From Achatina immaculata (taxonomy: Eukaryota; Mollusca; Gastropoda; Stylommatophora; Achatinidae), in assembly GCA_009760885.1 (NCBI GenBank), contig CM019714.1, positions 7,202,812 to 7,266,811 on the forward strand: 64,000 bases of DNA, written 5' to 3'. The position numbers were made by a program, and so were the translations under genes. Every line of letters starts with the position of its first letter. Positions within the stretch are counted from its first letter, which is position 1. Of this stretch, positions 21,481 through 32,781 are shown piece after piece. Under the pieces are notes generated by a model. It was not told the DNA's origin. It searched no databases and worked only from the letters and a program-made list of their open reading frames with translations.

Positions 21481-24400
21481 GTATATCAGTCATTTGCATG
21501 GCCTTGCGGAACTTTGCCTCCCTAACAGCACTTCTGTAGGCCTCTCGATTTTAAGCAAGATGCCTTGCTGCTGATGCGTCCATTCGCAGATCATCAACGA
21601 TGTCTTGCAGCCATTTTCAATATTTTCTTCCTCTCTTATTCCCATTATGTCCCCTTCCAAGACTATCTTATTAAATTATCATAACGTTTTATATGTCCAA
21701 AATATTTCAGCATTCTCTTTTTAGTCTTTCTTACCCCATATTCTTCAATATTAAGTTCTTGTAGTATGGATATATTTGTTCCTTTGTGTGTCCATGGTAT
21801 TTGAAGAACTCTTCTGTAGCATTTATATTCAAAGACATTTATGTGTTTCTCAGCTGTTTTGTTAAGTGGTTAAGTGTCCAGGTCTTACATGCATATGTTG
21901 CGATGGGAAAGATGCATGTCCTTAAAATATTATTTTTGTAGCTCTGTCATTTCTTACCAGTTCTTCTTTATTTTATTTTATTTTATTATTTTTTTTTGTA
22001 GAGCTCCTTTTAATTTTGCTCATTGTATGTCCAATGTGCATTCCTTTTTTCTCAGTTTCCGATATCCCAGCACCTCTTTTGCTGTTTCTTGTTTCATTGA
22101 AATCTAGTATACAAATTTCTGTTTCGTCTTGTAGGACACTGAAGCGGTTCTTAAGTAATATGGAGAATTCATTCCTTGTTTGCTGGTATTTCAGTTTTGA
22201 TGTACCAAAGCATGTCTTTCCGTGTTCTTCGATTTTGGCTTTCTTTAATTGTGTCTTATTCTCGTTACAGAAAGTTATGATCACTTCCTACGTCTGCTCA
22301 TTTCCTTGCTCGCACATCTTGTAGTGACAGATTCCAGTTGCTGCTCATCAGTATGTGATCAATCTGGTTTTATTTTGTTTTGTCTGGGGATCTCAAAGTC
22401 ACTTTATGATGTTTTTATGTTACAAAATTGTCCCTCCGATGGTCATCATGTTTTCTTCACAGAAACTGCACAGTCTTTCTCCATTTTCATTTATTTCTGG
22501 ATTCCTTATCTTCCCATGATTCTTCTTCTTTCTTTATTTCCCTCACCTACTTTTTTTATTGAAGTCGACCAAGGTCAGTACCATATCATGTATCTCCATT
22601 ATTAGTTAGTAGTGATCCAAGATATTCAAAATTCTTCACTTCTTCCAAATTTTCCTCATTGACACATATTTCAGCTCATAATATTCCTTGTCTACGTCTT
22701 CCGTAACATTCCTCATTATATTTTCAGTACATGAGATAACTAAGTAAGGCGAAAAAATGCACCCCTGACGGATCCTCTTTTTTATGTCAAACCAAGTTGT
22801 TGTTTCACCCTTTATTCTTACTGCTGCCTGTTAGCCTAGATACAGCAGTGATATTAATTGTATCACATGTGGTGGAAATCCCATTTTTCAATTATTTTCC
22901 AGGTTTCTAGTGGTGTACACAATCAAATGCTTCCGAATAGTCTATACAATAAAAATATAGACTATCACTACATTCTCTGCATTTCTTTATTATTGAAAAT
23001 ATTATCTCTTGTTCCTCTGTCTTGTCTAAAACCAGTTTGGATCATATTGACTTCTATTTTCTTAGGAAGTCTCCTCATTAAGATTTTATTTGAATTTTAC
23101 TGGCATGACTAATCAGGGCAACAACTCTATAGTTTGTGCATAATTTCAGGTTATCCTTTTTTTATAGTTCTTTTACATTCTTTTTATATAGTGCATGACA
23201 GATTGTTGCACATACTTTTCCTCCTGCTTTAATATGTTAAGCAGTTATCTCATCACAGATAATTTACTATTCTTCAGTTATTGCCCATATTTCTATTGTC
23301 AGTTCTGGTTCTTTCTCCTACAATAATAATTTACACTGTTGGTTTCTGCTTTCACAGTTTGTTCTTTCATTTATTTCTCTGCAATATTCCTTCCATCTTT
23401 CTAGAATTTCCTCTGTCACTGTCTTTATTTCTTTAAACAATTCACTATCTCTTCTACACTTCTGATATCCTTCTATTCTTTCACAACAATCTTGTATGTA
23501 TTGTTTTTGTCTTTTCTTATGTTTATTTTTATTTCTTTTGTTAAAGATTTTTATTTCTTTCGATAATTTTTTTAAATTTCTTTTATTAAATATTTTTATT
23601 TGTTTTGTTGCTATTTGTCACTTTCAATTTCGTCTTCGTTTCTCTATGTTATTTTATTAGTTCTAATGCGCCTTCTGTAATCCATTCATTCTTTTGTGTT
23701 TTCTTTACTGGAACCATATATTTAGCTGCTGTTATTAAGATATCTCTGGCTTGTATAGCAAATTCATTAGGTGTCATCTCCTGTACAGCAAACAGTGTCT
23801 CAAATCGGTTCTTCATTTCCATACAATATTGTTCTAGTAATTTTGTGAGATCAAAACGGGCTGGTCTTGTTCCCATAAATGTATTTTTATTATCTTTATC
23901 TTCATATCTGCTATTAATAACTCATAGTCTGTGTGGCAGTCATCATCTGGTAGAGTTACTCTCAGGTCACACTTGATATCCACCTTCCATGCACTGAAAT
24001 ATAGTTTTACGATCAAGTGATGTCCATGTGTAAAGTCTTCTTGGATGTTAGATCATTTTCCATTCAAAACGCCATTAGATTGTCACCTGCCTCATTTATA
24101 TGCCCTATACTAAAAGTTTCCCTAAACATATCACTTGTATTCTGTTCTTTCTGTACCAATCTTTGCATTAAAAGCCTCCATTATTAATACAATATCATTT
24201 TTTTGGGTATCTGGTCTAGAGTCGTTTGCTGTGTGTTATAAAAGTCTTTACTTCCTCTTATTCTGCTGCTGATGTAGGTGCATATATCTGGATGATTGTT
24301 ACATTTCTAGGGGTGCCTTTAAGTCTGATAATAAGGATTATATCACTCATTGTAATGCTTTTAATGTTAATTTGTCCAAGTAAAAAACTACTCCTTTTTT

Positions 24401-25085
24401 TCTTCCTAATTCTCCACCATGGTATTTAAAGATGTCATCGTTTTCGCTCTTGAGGTGTCTTGATCCTTTCCATCGATGTTCGCAGATTCCTAAAGTGTGT
24501 ATCCCCGTTCTTTTCATCTCGTCACTTATTATTTGATACTTTCCCTCACAAATACTTCTTACATCCCATCTTCCTACCCTTATTTTTCTTTTTAGTTTGA
24601 TGCGGGGGTTTTTCTTGGTAACACCGTCAGGATTTTGTCCGTCATCACAATTACTAGCACTGACCTCTGTCTCACACTCTTCTCCAGTGTTAAAATTAGA
24701 TCTATCTGGCCTGGGGGACTCACCACCAGATCTTTTTCCTGTCTTACTTTCCATGTTTCTGTTTGGGTTTCTTGGTACATTTTAAGAAGGTAGTTTACCA
24801 TTGGTTTGCTTCCGGGCAGTGACTGTACTAGTCATTGATCGTAGCCATTGTCCCTACATTGAGATCATCTGCCTACCATCATAGACTGGTGACCATAACC
24901 AATATTATCTGTCGGCTGCTCCCCTATTCCGTCCACCACCTGCTTCCATGGCTTCACATCACCTTGATCGAAGGGGTGGGATTAGGTGGTGTACTGGTAG
25001 TCCACCTTGCCCAAGGGTGTCCCATAGACTAATGGAGGTAAGGAGGCGTCATACTTCTCCTTTGATAGGAGATACCCCTACCTCG
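21481..25085 (-). mobile_element. Long, degenerate RTE-like LINE (endonuclease, RT, C-terminus)
   Basis: On the minus strand, from the right, the AP-endonuclease-type N-terminus lies at 24347-24754 (KIRVGRWDVRSICEGKYQ, GIHTLGICEHRWKGSR, GGELGRKKGVVFYL). It resembles craniofacial-development-protein-2-like LINE endonucleases. More endonuclease and linker pieces lie at 23649-24016. RT motifs follow: QTGFRQDRGTRDNIF at about 22981-23040 and RQGCIFSPYL at about 22741-22785. The 3' end at 21481-21660 matches the nested tails at 11715-11935 and 59133-59513. Stops and frameshifts are abundant. At about 3.6 kb it is the most complete LINE in the window. Its 5' end stops about 75 bp short of the EGF exon at 25160. 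The 5' limit is approximate. Confidence 0.78.
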
Positions 25086-25159
25086 CTAATATCAAAATAG
25101 ACGTAATCCTTGTAAAAAAAGTTTTCAATATCACTGCTTTCTTTTTTGTTTTCTTTCAG

Positions 25160-25290
25160 TATGTCATGAGGGCACGTTAGGTGACAGGTGTTTAGAGCCA
25201 TGTCCAACTTTCTGCTTTGAAAAAAATGTAATAATGTCCATGGCGCTTGTATTAAATGCGAAAGTGGCTATATTGGAGTGAATTGCACAG
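25160..25290 (+). CDS. Exon: EGF-like module with a 1-nt frameshift, plus-strand gene
   Basis: The exon lies between TTTTCTTTCAG and GTTTTG (a weak donor). It reads CHEGTLGDRCLEPCPTFCFE in the entry phase and, after the A run at 25220-25226, CNNVHGACIKCESGYIGVNC in the next frame. Its length is 131 bp, one short of the 132 bp of its minus paralogue at 34850-34981. Restoring one base in the A7 run would return both the cysteine spacing and phase 1-1. Without it, translation runs on in the wrong frame and meets a stop within the exon. This is either a real inactivating deletion or a homopolymer sequencing error. It encodes an EGF stalk module of the lectin-EGF receptor. Confidence 0.75.
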
Positions 25291-25319
25291 GTTTTGTATT
25301 ATAGCGGTATAAGTATGAA

Positions 25320-25560
25320 TGTCTATCTTAGTCTGTCAGTCTATCTCTCCATCTAACTTTCTGTCTTTCTGTCTATCTATTTGGTTGTCTGTCTCTGTCT
25401 ATCTAAATGGCTGTCTTTTTATCTGTTTGTCTAAATGTATGTCTGTTCAGTGTATATCTGTATAAATGTATGTTTAGTGTATGTCTGTATAAATGTCTAT
25501 CTGGTTGTCTAAATGTTTATCTGTCTATTTGTCCATCTATCTGTCTGTCTGTATGTTTCT
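25320..25560. repeat. Degenerate TCTG/TCTA tetranucleotide repeat
   Basis: Interrupted runs of TGTCTGTCTATCTATC and relatives lie in the intron directly after the frameshifted EGF exon. Confidence 0.88.
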
Positions 25561-25669
25561 TTGCATTCTAACATACCTTATGCTGAATCCTTATTAACGT
25601 TTCTCAGACATAATCACTAGTAAACACATCATCTGGAATTTCACTAGACATTTATTTCAATTTTTTCAG

Positions 25670-25702
25670 GACAATATTCTCCAGCTGCGCCTGCTCTAAA
25701 AG
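25670..25702 (+). CDS. Candidate 33-bp linker exon of the plus-strand gene
   Basis: This 11-codon segment is bounded by TTTTTTCAG and GTATGC and keeps phase 1-1. Joined to the preceding exon it reads GQYSPAAPALK, a Pro/Ala-rich stretch of the kind found between an EGF stalk and a membrane anchor. Support is splice-site quality and phase only; it is too short for a homology call. No transmembrane exon follows on this strand before LINE sequence starts near 25800. Confidence 0.4.
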
Positions 25703-25799
25703 GTATGCATTGTTTCCTACAAAAATATAAGGTATATTTATATCAAAACACAAAGTGAAATGAAAAATAACAACTTAATATCTGTTTCTTGACGGTTTG

Positions 25800-26995
25800 A
25801 GAAACAAAAGAGGAGAGATGTTGACTGAGTGTACAGAAAAGAATAAAATGACAATTGAAAAACATGGTTTCAACAACACCCTAGGCGACTATGGACATGG
25901 AAAAGCCCAAATAATAACATACGTAACCAGACAGATTACATTATGATCAACATATGATTCAGGAACACACTAACATCTGTGAAAACAAGACCAAGCGCAG
26001 ACTGCAACAGTGACCACATCCCAGTTGTAGGAAAAGTGAGAATCAGGTTAAATAGATTAAAGGTAGCAGATAAAAACAAAGAACTAGATAGAGAGCTGTT
26101 ACGGAAAGATAAGGCAATACAAGAACAATATGGGACCATAGTACATAATAGGTATAATGATGTAGAGAAGACTAAAACGATTGATGAACAATGGAATATG
26201 CTTAAAGACCCTATTCAGCTAACATCTATCGAAGTCCTATCTCAAAATAAAAGTTACACTAAACAGGGATGGATGACACTGACATTTTTCAACAAATGGA
26301 TCGGAGGAGAAGTCTTAACGACGATAAAGATGAATATGACAAAATAAATAATAAAGACATAAGATACAAATGCAATAAAGCTAAAGAGGAGTGGCTAAAT
26401 AAGAAATGTAATGAAATAGAGACACACCATCATGGAAATGCAAGAGATATGTACAAACAAATAAAAGAGTTAACAAACAAAAGGGCATACCACAAGACTG
26501 GTTGCATGAAGTCAAAGGAGGGGCATACAATAATGGACAGAGATGAAACAATGGCAAGATGGAACGAATACATTAGAGAACTATGTGAGGACAATAGAAG
26601 CGTAATACATATACGAAATAATAATGAAGGGCCTCACATATTAAAAGCAGAAGTGGAAGAAGCCATCAAACACACGAAAAACAACAAAGTACCAGGACCA
26701 GATAAAATCAACAAGGAAGAATTGGAAGCATTAGGAGAGCTTGGCATAGAAATAATTACCAGATTGCTGAATGACATATATAACAGTAACTATGTCCCAT
26801 CAGACATTTTGCAATCAATTTTCATTGCCCTACCAAAGAAACAAGGTGCAGTTGAATGTGAAGACCATCGAACCATTAGTCTTATGAGCCATGTTACCAA
26901 AATCCTGCTCTGTATTGTCATGAGAAGAGTCAGGGGCAAAATAAAACCAGAAATCGCTGAAGAACAGCGCGACTTCGTCGAAGGAAAAGGTTGTG
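25800..26995 (+). mobile_element. LINE fragment: end of endonuclease, linker and RT fingers (SRHGT-tail family)
   Basis: Begins within an AP-endonuclease domain (frames reading RRLWTWKSP near 25885, then RPSADCNSDHIPVVGKVRI at 25985-26040, where the SDH..VVGK block is the C-terminal catalytic signature). It continues KEEWLNKKCNEIE, NKVPGPDKINKEELEAL, FIALPKKQGA and EEQRDFVEGKG. It stops at about 26995 where opposite-strand ORF1 sequence begins. The downstream half of the RT is absent. Related copies: 1427-1841, 36368-37215, 58215-60065. Boundaries approximate. Confidence 0.83.
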
Positions 26996-28880
26996 GTCCC
27001 TGTAAAGGCGTTTTTTGGGAGCACCTGTGGCTGAAGTAAAAAATGGCGTGTTGTTTATAAAAACTACTGTGTTCTGTAGACATAATGTTTTTAGTATTTT
27101 GTTGTTTATATCCACCATGCGACGTCCAGGACCAGAACAAGGTGGAATGATGGATGAAACGTTGATGGAAGTGTTAGGGTATTTTTTCTTGATGGTGGAT
27201 ATCAAGTCCTGTATATCAGAGGGCCGAAGTCTCTGGCCGTTCATGCTGTCATTAATGCCAACATGCACGGTCGTTCTCGTCACTCTCAGATCGACATCAA
27301 GTCGTCTCAGTGTCTGCGTTATTTTGATAATACCAGCTCCAGGTACTGGCATGACTGAGACAGTGTCTTCAGAGGTAAGTGACATCCGCTCACCATAGAT
27401 TCCTTTAAGTAAGGAATCTCCGATTATCAAGTGTGTCGTATATTCTTTGATGTTGTTACTGTGTTGTTGTGTATCTTGTTGATGTTTATGAGACCGTGAC
27501 TGAGGAGTGGATGTCTTGTTTGAGATTTCTTTTTGGGTTCTTGGTGCTTTATGATTATATACAATGGGGCTATCTTGAAAAGCTTGAAACCTATTACTTA
27601 TCTGCACATCAATAGGGTAAGCTAAATTTTCAGGTGCTACCTTTATAGGTATTGTGGTGCTGGTGTGTTTCTCTTGTGCAGCTCCTTGCTGTGACGTGTC
27701 TTCTTTGTTGATATCTGGTGAACTTGTGCATTAATTTACAGCCATATTGTCTGTGTCAGCAGTCACTTCTTGAATATTTGTCAGCGCTTCCTTGTTGTGT
27801 CTGCGTGGCTCACTCTGCCATTCAGATATCATGAGTCTCATTTTAGCATTTTCGTCTCTCAGTGACGTAAGTTCAGCACTGAGACTGTCATTCTACAGCT
27901 TGAATGAGTGCTTAATCTCCGCTGCCATGTCAGTAATAAGGTTTATGACGAGGTCTTTGACTACCTGAAGTATGTTCTGGCTACATAATGTAGCTAATTT
28001 TTCCTCGACAACTCTAGGCTGCTGAGATACATGCGGTGAATCAGCCACACTGGATGTAGAGAACTCAGGCGCTGGAGCTTCACTGTCGTCTCAGTTTTCC
28101 ACATCAGCTAAACTGTTGCTGGTGGAGTGTTCAGGCAGTGTTTGAACGTCAGTGGGTTCAGCTGAGCTGCTTGCCTGATCTGACAGGGCTTTGTCAGTAA
28201 GATCAGCACTGGGGCAGTTGGTGAATTGTTCTTGCATGTCGGTGGTGGTAGCGCCTTGATTGATATCAGTGGCGACAGTATCGAGTCCATCACTGGTGGT
28301 GATGGCCGGTCTGTCACTCATGGCAACAGATGATAGAGATGGCTTCACTGTAGCTGACAGTCGCATGAAAGGTTTTAAAGCTTCATCCTGAATACGACTG
28401 AAGTCATCTGTCAACCAAGAGTCGACATCATGAGCACCACCTTGAACCAATATTTTATTTCTTGTATGGTACAGGTGGATAGTTACAAGCGGTGTTTTTA
28501 TAAAGTCCTCCACATTTGCACCATTTTTATCTGCCCTCTCTTCTGTGTGGTCGTGCTAGTACTCCCTGAACACTTTTTTCACACACTCATAATCGAGTGT
28601 GTTGTTGAAAAGAACGATCAAGCATTGTCCCTCGTTGGTCCGTGTTATTGTTAGGCCGGGGACTTTGTCGCAGCCACGGAGCTTGGTATTTACCGCCTTT
28701 CTTTTGTTCAGGGAGTAATTCTTTACAGCCGCCGCCCGCAGTCCATCCCGTCTTCTTGTCTGGCTAGCTTCTTCTACATAATCTTCTACATCATCGTCTC
28801 TACTACAAGATAACATTGTCAGCTTATGATGCAATACATTATGCCAGCCATTGTAGTCACGCCTGGCCACACGATGACCT
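26985..28880 (-). mobile_element. LINE ORF1 region with SGNH/GDSL esterase domain, degenerate
   Basis: The minus strand carries, from the right, a basic N-terminal part (28556-28870: YSLNKRKAVNTKLRGCDKV, GQCLIVLFNNTLDYE), then FIKTPLVTIHLYHTRNKILV and SWLTDDFSRIQDEALKPFM (28300-28513), and a Ser/Thr/Ala-rich linker. At 26985-27520 a domain carries LIIGDSLLKGI, THVGIND-like VHVGINDSMNG and a late YRDH. The GDS serine, GIND asparagine and D-x-H arrangement are the SGNH-hydrolase blocks found in ORF1 of CR1-type LINEs (family knowledge). Several frameshifts. No RT is attached downstream, so it is a 3'-deleted or rearranged copy abutting the opposite-strand LINE. Confidence 0.78.
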
Positions 28881-29138
28881 AGTTACAATGAGCCGCGTGA
28901 TCACGGGCTAGGCCAGTATTGGACAAAGAGCTTATATATGTTACTGTTCTAACATTTTGATAAATATTTAACAAACTACATGGATTTTTAAAATTTCACA
29001 TATTTCACCACAAGCACAAACACAAGTGAATTCCAGTGGTATCCATTTCACGTCACAATCTTATAAAATGACACTGGTAAAAATCCAAATGTAGGAGCTA
29101 AAATAAACACGTCCGATCACATTAGACTATGTCCGAGA
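28881..29138. other. No feature seen
   Basis: AT-rich spacer between the ORF1 fragment and the 40-bp repeat unit. Confidence 0.4.
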
Positions 29139-29178
29139 GAGGAAGCTGTTCTAGCCACCTGTCAGTCTCAGGTAGTTA

Positions 29179-30163
29179 AAGATTGATTGATTGATTGATT
29201 TTTATTTCAAAAGGGTTAAGAATTGGGCACGCAGGTCCCTCTGACATTCAGCCCTTTATCATACATCTTTCACTCTATTCCAGACGTTCTACAAATATGC
29301 TGTTCATATAACAAACATAACTAACATTGAAGCTGAGAGACATAAAATAAAATATAACATTTACGTTTCGCTCTTAAATATTCACTCAGTATAGAAGTAA
29401 CTACATACATTATAAATGACTATCTACTAAACAAAATTTTCGGGACTATTCAGAAAACAATTAATTGTATTCTGTGTCTGTAAGAGTAGCTTAAGATAAC
29501 TTTTAAGTTTTATAATTCATGAAAGGCATGTAATCGACATCAAATAGATATTGGGAAAGTTTGTAGTTGTAGGAAGGAGTATAATTTATATTTTGTATAT
29601 AGGATGGGAGGGTATTCCAAAGATGAGCAGCAGAATAACTAAAGCTTTTCTTGTAAAGATCAAGTCTAGGTTTTGGAAGACATATGTTGTTCAAGCGTTG
29701 GCTGCTCTTTGGGATAAATTTAAACAGGTTCCATAGATAAGGCGGGGCATGCCGTGAAAGAATTTGATGTACTAACTTGGCTTTGTTGAAGAGGAACTTG
29801 TTCTTAAGAGGTAGTATTTTGATACGTTTGTGATGATTAGCTGTTTGTGCTTGATCTTTGTCACTAATAAGCTTTACTGCTCGCTTTTGGAGAGAGCAAA
29901 GCCTCTTTGTATTTGACACTGAGCAACCATCCCAAACTGTTGAGCAATAGTCTAAATGTGTTTGTACATGAGCTATGTAGTATGTCTTCCTAGTGTCTTG
30001 ATCTATGAAGTGCTTAATTTTAGCTAATTGGTATACTTTTTGTGCGATGAGTTTTGTTAGACATTGCACATGAGAGTTCCAGGACAGATGTTGGTCAATA
30101 ATAAGACCTAGTGTTTTGTGCTCGCTAACGTTTTCTATCTGTGATGTTTCTGTGCAGAGCCGA
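29179..30163 (-). mobile_element. CR1/jockey-like LINE 3' end inserted in a 40-bp tandem repeat
   Basis: The minus strand encodes the RT thumb and C-terminus: LTKLIAQKVYQLAKIKHFI, THLDYCSTVWDGCSVSN, RHAPPYLWNLFKFI, SYSAAHLWNTLPSYI. The 3' UTR has CCTGCGTGCCCAATTCTT and ACCCTTTTGAAATAAA, then an AATCAATCAATC tail at 29186-29200. The same 3' UTR core and tail type end the plus-strand copies at 52100 and 55185. One unit of the 40-bp repeat stands on its left (29139-29178) and four on its right (30164-30325), marking the target. 5'-truncated. Confidence 0.88.
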
Positions 30164-30325
30164 AGAAGCTGTTCTAGCCACCTGTCAGGGCTCAGGTAGT
30201 TAGAGAAGCTGTTCTAGCCACCTATCAGGGACCAGGTAGTTAGAGAAGCTGTTCTAGCCACCTGTCATGGACCAGGTAGTTAGAGAAGCTGTTCTAGCCA
30301 CCTATCAGGGCCCAGGTAGTTGAAA
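30164..30325. repeat. 40-bp tandem repeat, 4 copies (plus one at 29139-29178 across the LINE)
   Basis: The unit AGAAGCTGTTCTAGCCACCT followed by GTCAGGGCTCAGGTAGTTAG recurs at 30164, 30204, 30244 and 30284, with single-base variants. The fifth copy is separated by the LINE insertion. Confidence 0.93.
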
Positions 30326-30889
30326 TAATTGCTCTAAAAACATAATATTTCTTTTTATAAACAAAAATAAAGATTTTCAGTTTTTAAAAAATGTTTCGTT
30401 TAGAGGACTATATAAAAGTACTTATTTAAAACATACAGACCATAACAGTCAGATTACATTAAGCGCATTTTTGACTTCACATAGTATATAATTAGTGTAT
30501 GAAAATCAAAAGAATATTTAAAAAAAACTGTTCCATTCAAACTGCAGCTTTGACAAAAGAACTCTATCATTCACCGCGTTTTCTCTCCAAAGAAAGAAGC
30601 AACACTTTCTGGTGTTACGTCAACATTTCTCGCCATCCCTAAACAGAAGTACATAAAGAACATATGAAGAAGTAAAAACATTATATTATTATGAAAACAC
30701 ATCTTTACTTGTGCATGCATATACTAACTATTGCATGCCAAAAATCATGGGCCGAAAGAAAAGAACTGAGAGCACTGCAAACCTATTTTCAATGCTTATT
30801 GATCAGGATTCCGACTCTAATATACCCTCTTTAGCAAAACCTTCAGCATCTTCAAACCCCCACACTCTATCCCTCTCCAACTAAATGTA
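30326..30889. other. No confident gene; possible terminal exon of the minus gene near 30571-30638
   Basis: On the minus strand TTCTGTTTAG at about 30639 precedes a short open segment that stops at 30620 or, in the alternative phase, 30571. See findings. The rest is AT-rich. Confidence 0.3.
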
Positions 30890-31980
30890 GATTAATATTT
30901 TTCTTCTTCTTCTTCGTTCGCATTGTCTGTCTATATCTGCAGCACTTTCTCTTGGACAAATTTCACTGTTTTTTCGTAATTCATATATGGAACCATAGAG
31001 CGTATCTTCTTTTATGGTTTCACTGGGCCAGTAATTACTTCTCAGTGTCTCGTAATTGGTGCAGTTTTGGAGGATATGTTCCACAGTTTGGGGCACCTGG
31101 GCACATGTACATAGAATAGTAGTACCAACCTTAACCTTTGTATACATATGACTTCGGTGTCGGCTGTGTCCTGTTCGGAGACGGAAAATGGTGACTTGTT
31201 CCTTTCTGTTTAGCATGTGATAGTCATCATGTGGTGATGTTTGTGGCTTCCTGTAGGTTTTTAACATGCTTTTCTTCTGATTATAGGTGATTAGTATGTC
31301 TGGCTATTCCGTTTCAGTGCCCTCTTTGGCCAGATGGTCAGCTTTCTCACTGCCTGGTATCCCACAGTAGGAGGGAATCCACTGCAAAGTGACTCCGTGT
31401 TGTAAGCCAATTTTTGACAAGGCATCCTTAAGGTCTGGTAGTGTGTTGCACTGAAGAGCTTCCAATATTGATCTTACATCTGTAAGAATTACTACGGGGC
31501 ACATATCAATTCTGGGGTCTGATAGTTTTTCAACTGCAGCAATAATTGCCTAACTTCTGCATCATAGTTGTTGCAGTATTTTCCAGTGGGTATGGAAATC
31601 CTGTCAGTGGTGTTGTTTGGATATTCAATATGTGCTCCTGCCCCCCCTTCTTTATGGCATTATGTGCAGATCCATCTGTATACACACGCATCCAGGTGTC
31701 ACATGGATATTTGTCATCTAGAACACTAAGTGTGGCTGCTGATCTTACAAGACTGCTCTGCATCTCACCACTATGCACACCTTTCACTTCAGTCTGAACA
31801 GTTATTTGTGTATACTCTGCTTCTTTCCATGGTGTATGCTTTGGTACAGATGGTAACGGAGCGACTACAGTTGGAAGGTCAGGTATCAGCTTACGCATAC
31901 GCTTGGCCTGATGAATGAAGCTGATTCTTTTAAGCCATCTTAGTGCCAAGTTATTGAATTTCTACTTCAGGGGATGGCTT
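30890..31980 (-). mobile_element. RNase H-bearing LINE C-terminus, degenerate
   Basis: The minus strand reads WMRVYTDGSAHN (31650-31690, first catalytic Asp of RNase H), VILTDVRSILEALQ, WIPSYCGIPGSEKADHLAKE (31310-31370), QVTIFRLRTGHSRHRSHMY and CTCAQVPQTVEHILQNC, a Cys-His cluster typical after RNase H in I/R1-type LINEs. The catalytic His of WIPSH is Tyr here. It ends near 30900 in GCGAACGAAGAAGAAGAAG. A plus-strand relative lies at 60140-61075. Frameshifts between the pieces make it inactive. The 5' limit is approximate. Confidence 0.83.
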
Positions 31981-32573
31981 ACAGAACTGACGAATTTCTC
32001 ACCCAAGATCATTACCTATGTGTCTCTACGTTCTTTTAGCGCTTAAACACCAAAAATTGTCTGCAGTTCTACTACTGGTGTGGACATCATGGCACATGTG
32101 ACAATAAGTAGTGACTGATTTTGTAAGATTAGTATTTAACCTGCCTTCTTTTTTTGCATTTTGATTTTGAAGAAATATGTCATGTAATCCAGCGTTATAA
32201 TATAATTATGCTTGCTGACCTGTGCTTGAGTTAAGGAATACAGCAAACTATTTTTGGATAAAGAGGATAAGTTTAAATGTTCTCAAATCATCCAAAAAAA
32301 AAAAAAAGAAAACATGACTGGGCATGTTTCTTGCGACTGCTTTAACATCACATAATATAACTATTCTCTGGTGAGTGTCAGTTTCTTCAGCAGTGACAAT
32401 CATTTATTCAGTGCTGACTGTCAGTTAATCAGGGTTGAATGTCAGTTTAGAATCAGTAAACAAACTATGTAACAATCAATGAAAATATGCTAAAAGATTA
32501 CATTAATTTTGAAAACAAACTTACACTGACAAAATTAACATGATGAAAAAAAAATTGTCGACTAATAACCTAC
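31981..32573. other. No feature seen (intron or 3' region of the minus gene)
   Basis: AT-rich with a long A run near 32295. Short direct repeats of TCAGT-containing words lie near 32370-32450. No exon supported. Confidence 0.35.
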
Positions 32574-32688
32574 CTATTTTTATCATCAGGCGGCACTACT
32601 CTCTTTATCCTCCTTAAGAAAAACAGTATAGGTAGGATAATGATAGCGATAATGAGGGGAACTAACAGCCAAGAGTAGTCAGATTTTC
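32574..32688 (-). CDS. Exon: transmembrane segment and juxtamembrane stop-transfer, minus-strand gene
   Basis: This 115-bp exon lies between TTCTCTCTAG and GTAGGT on the minus strand, entering in phase 1 and leaving in phase 2. It reads KSDYSWLLVPLIIAIIILPI then LFFLRRIKRVVPPDDKN. The 18-residue hydrophobic run LLVPLIIAIIILPILFFL followed at once by basic RRIKR is a textbook single-pass type I membrane anchor. It follows the EGF exons of the same strand in the expected order, so the minus gene encodes a cell-surface protein with lectin-EGF ectodomain. A cytoplasmic part is expected beyond but was not identified with confidence. It was found by hand because the exon is too short to stand out as an open frame. 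Confidence 0.8.
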
Positions 32689-32781
32689 CTAGAGAGAATC
32701 ATTCATGGATTTTTATCTTCCGATAAAAGTATTGCTCATCACAGTTATAGAACTCAAGAAATACAGTAAAGTAAACGTCAC

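Noticed and set aside
30751..30885. Short plus-strand frame beginning MGRKKRTESTANLFSML
   Set aside because: It resembles the basic start of some LINE ORF1 proteins but is only 45 codons, ends at an opposite-strand LINE, and has no second piece to support it.
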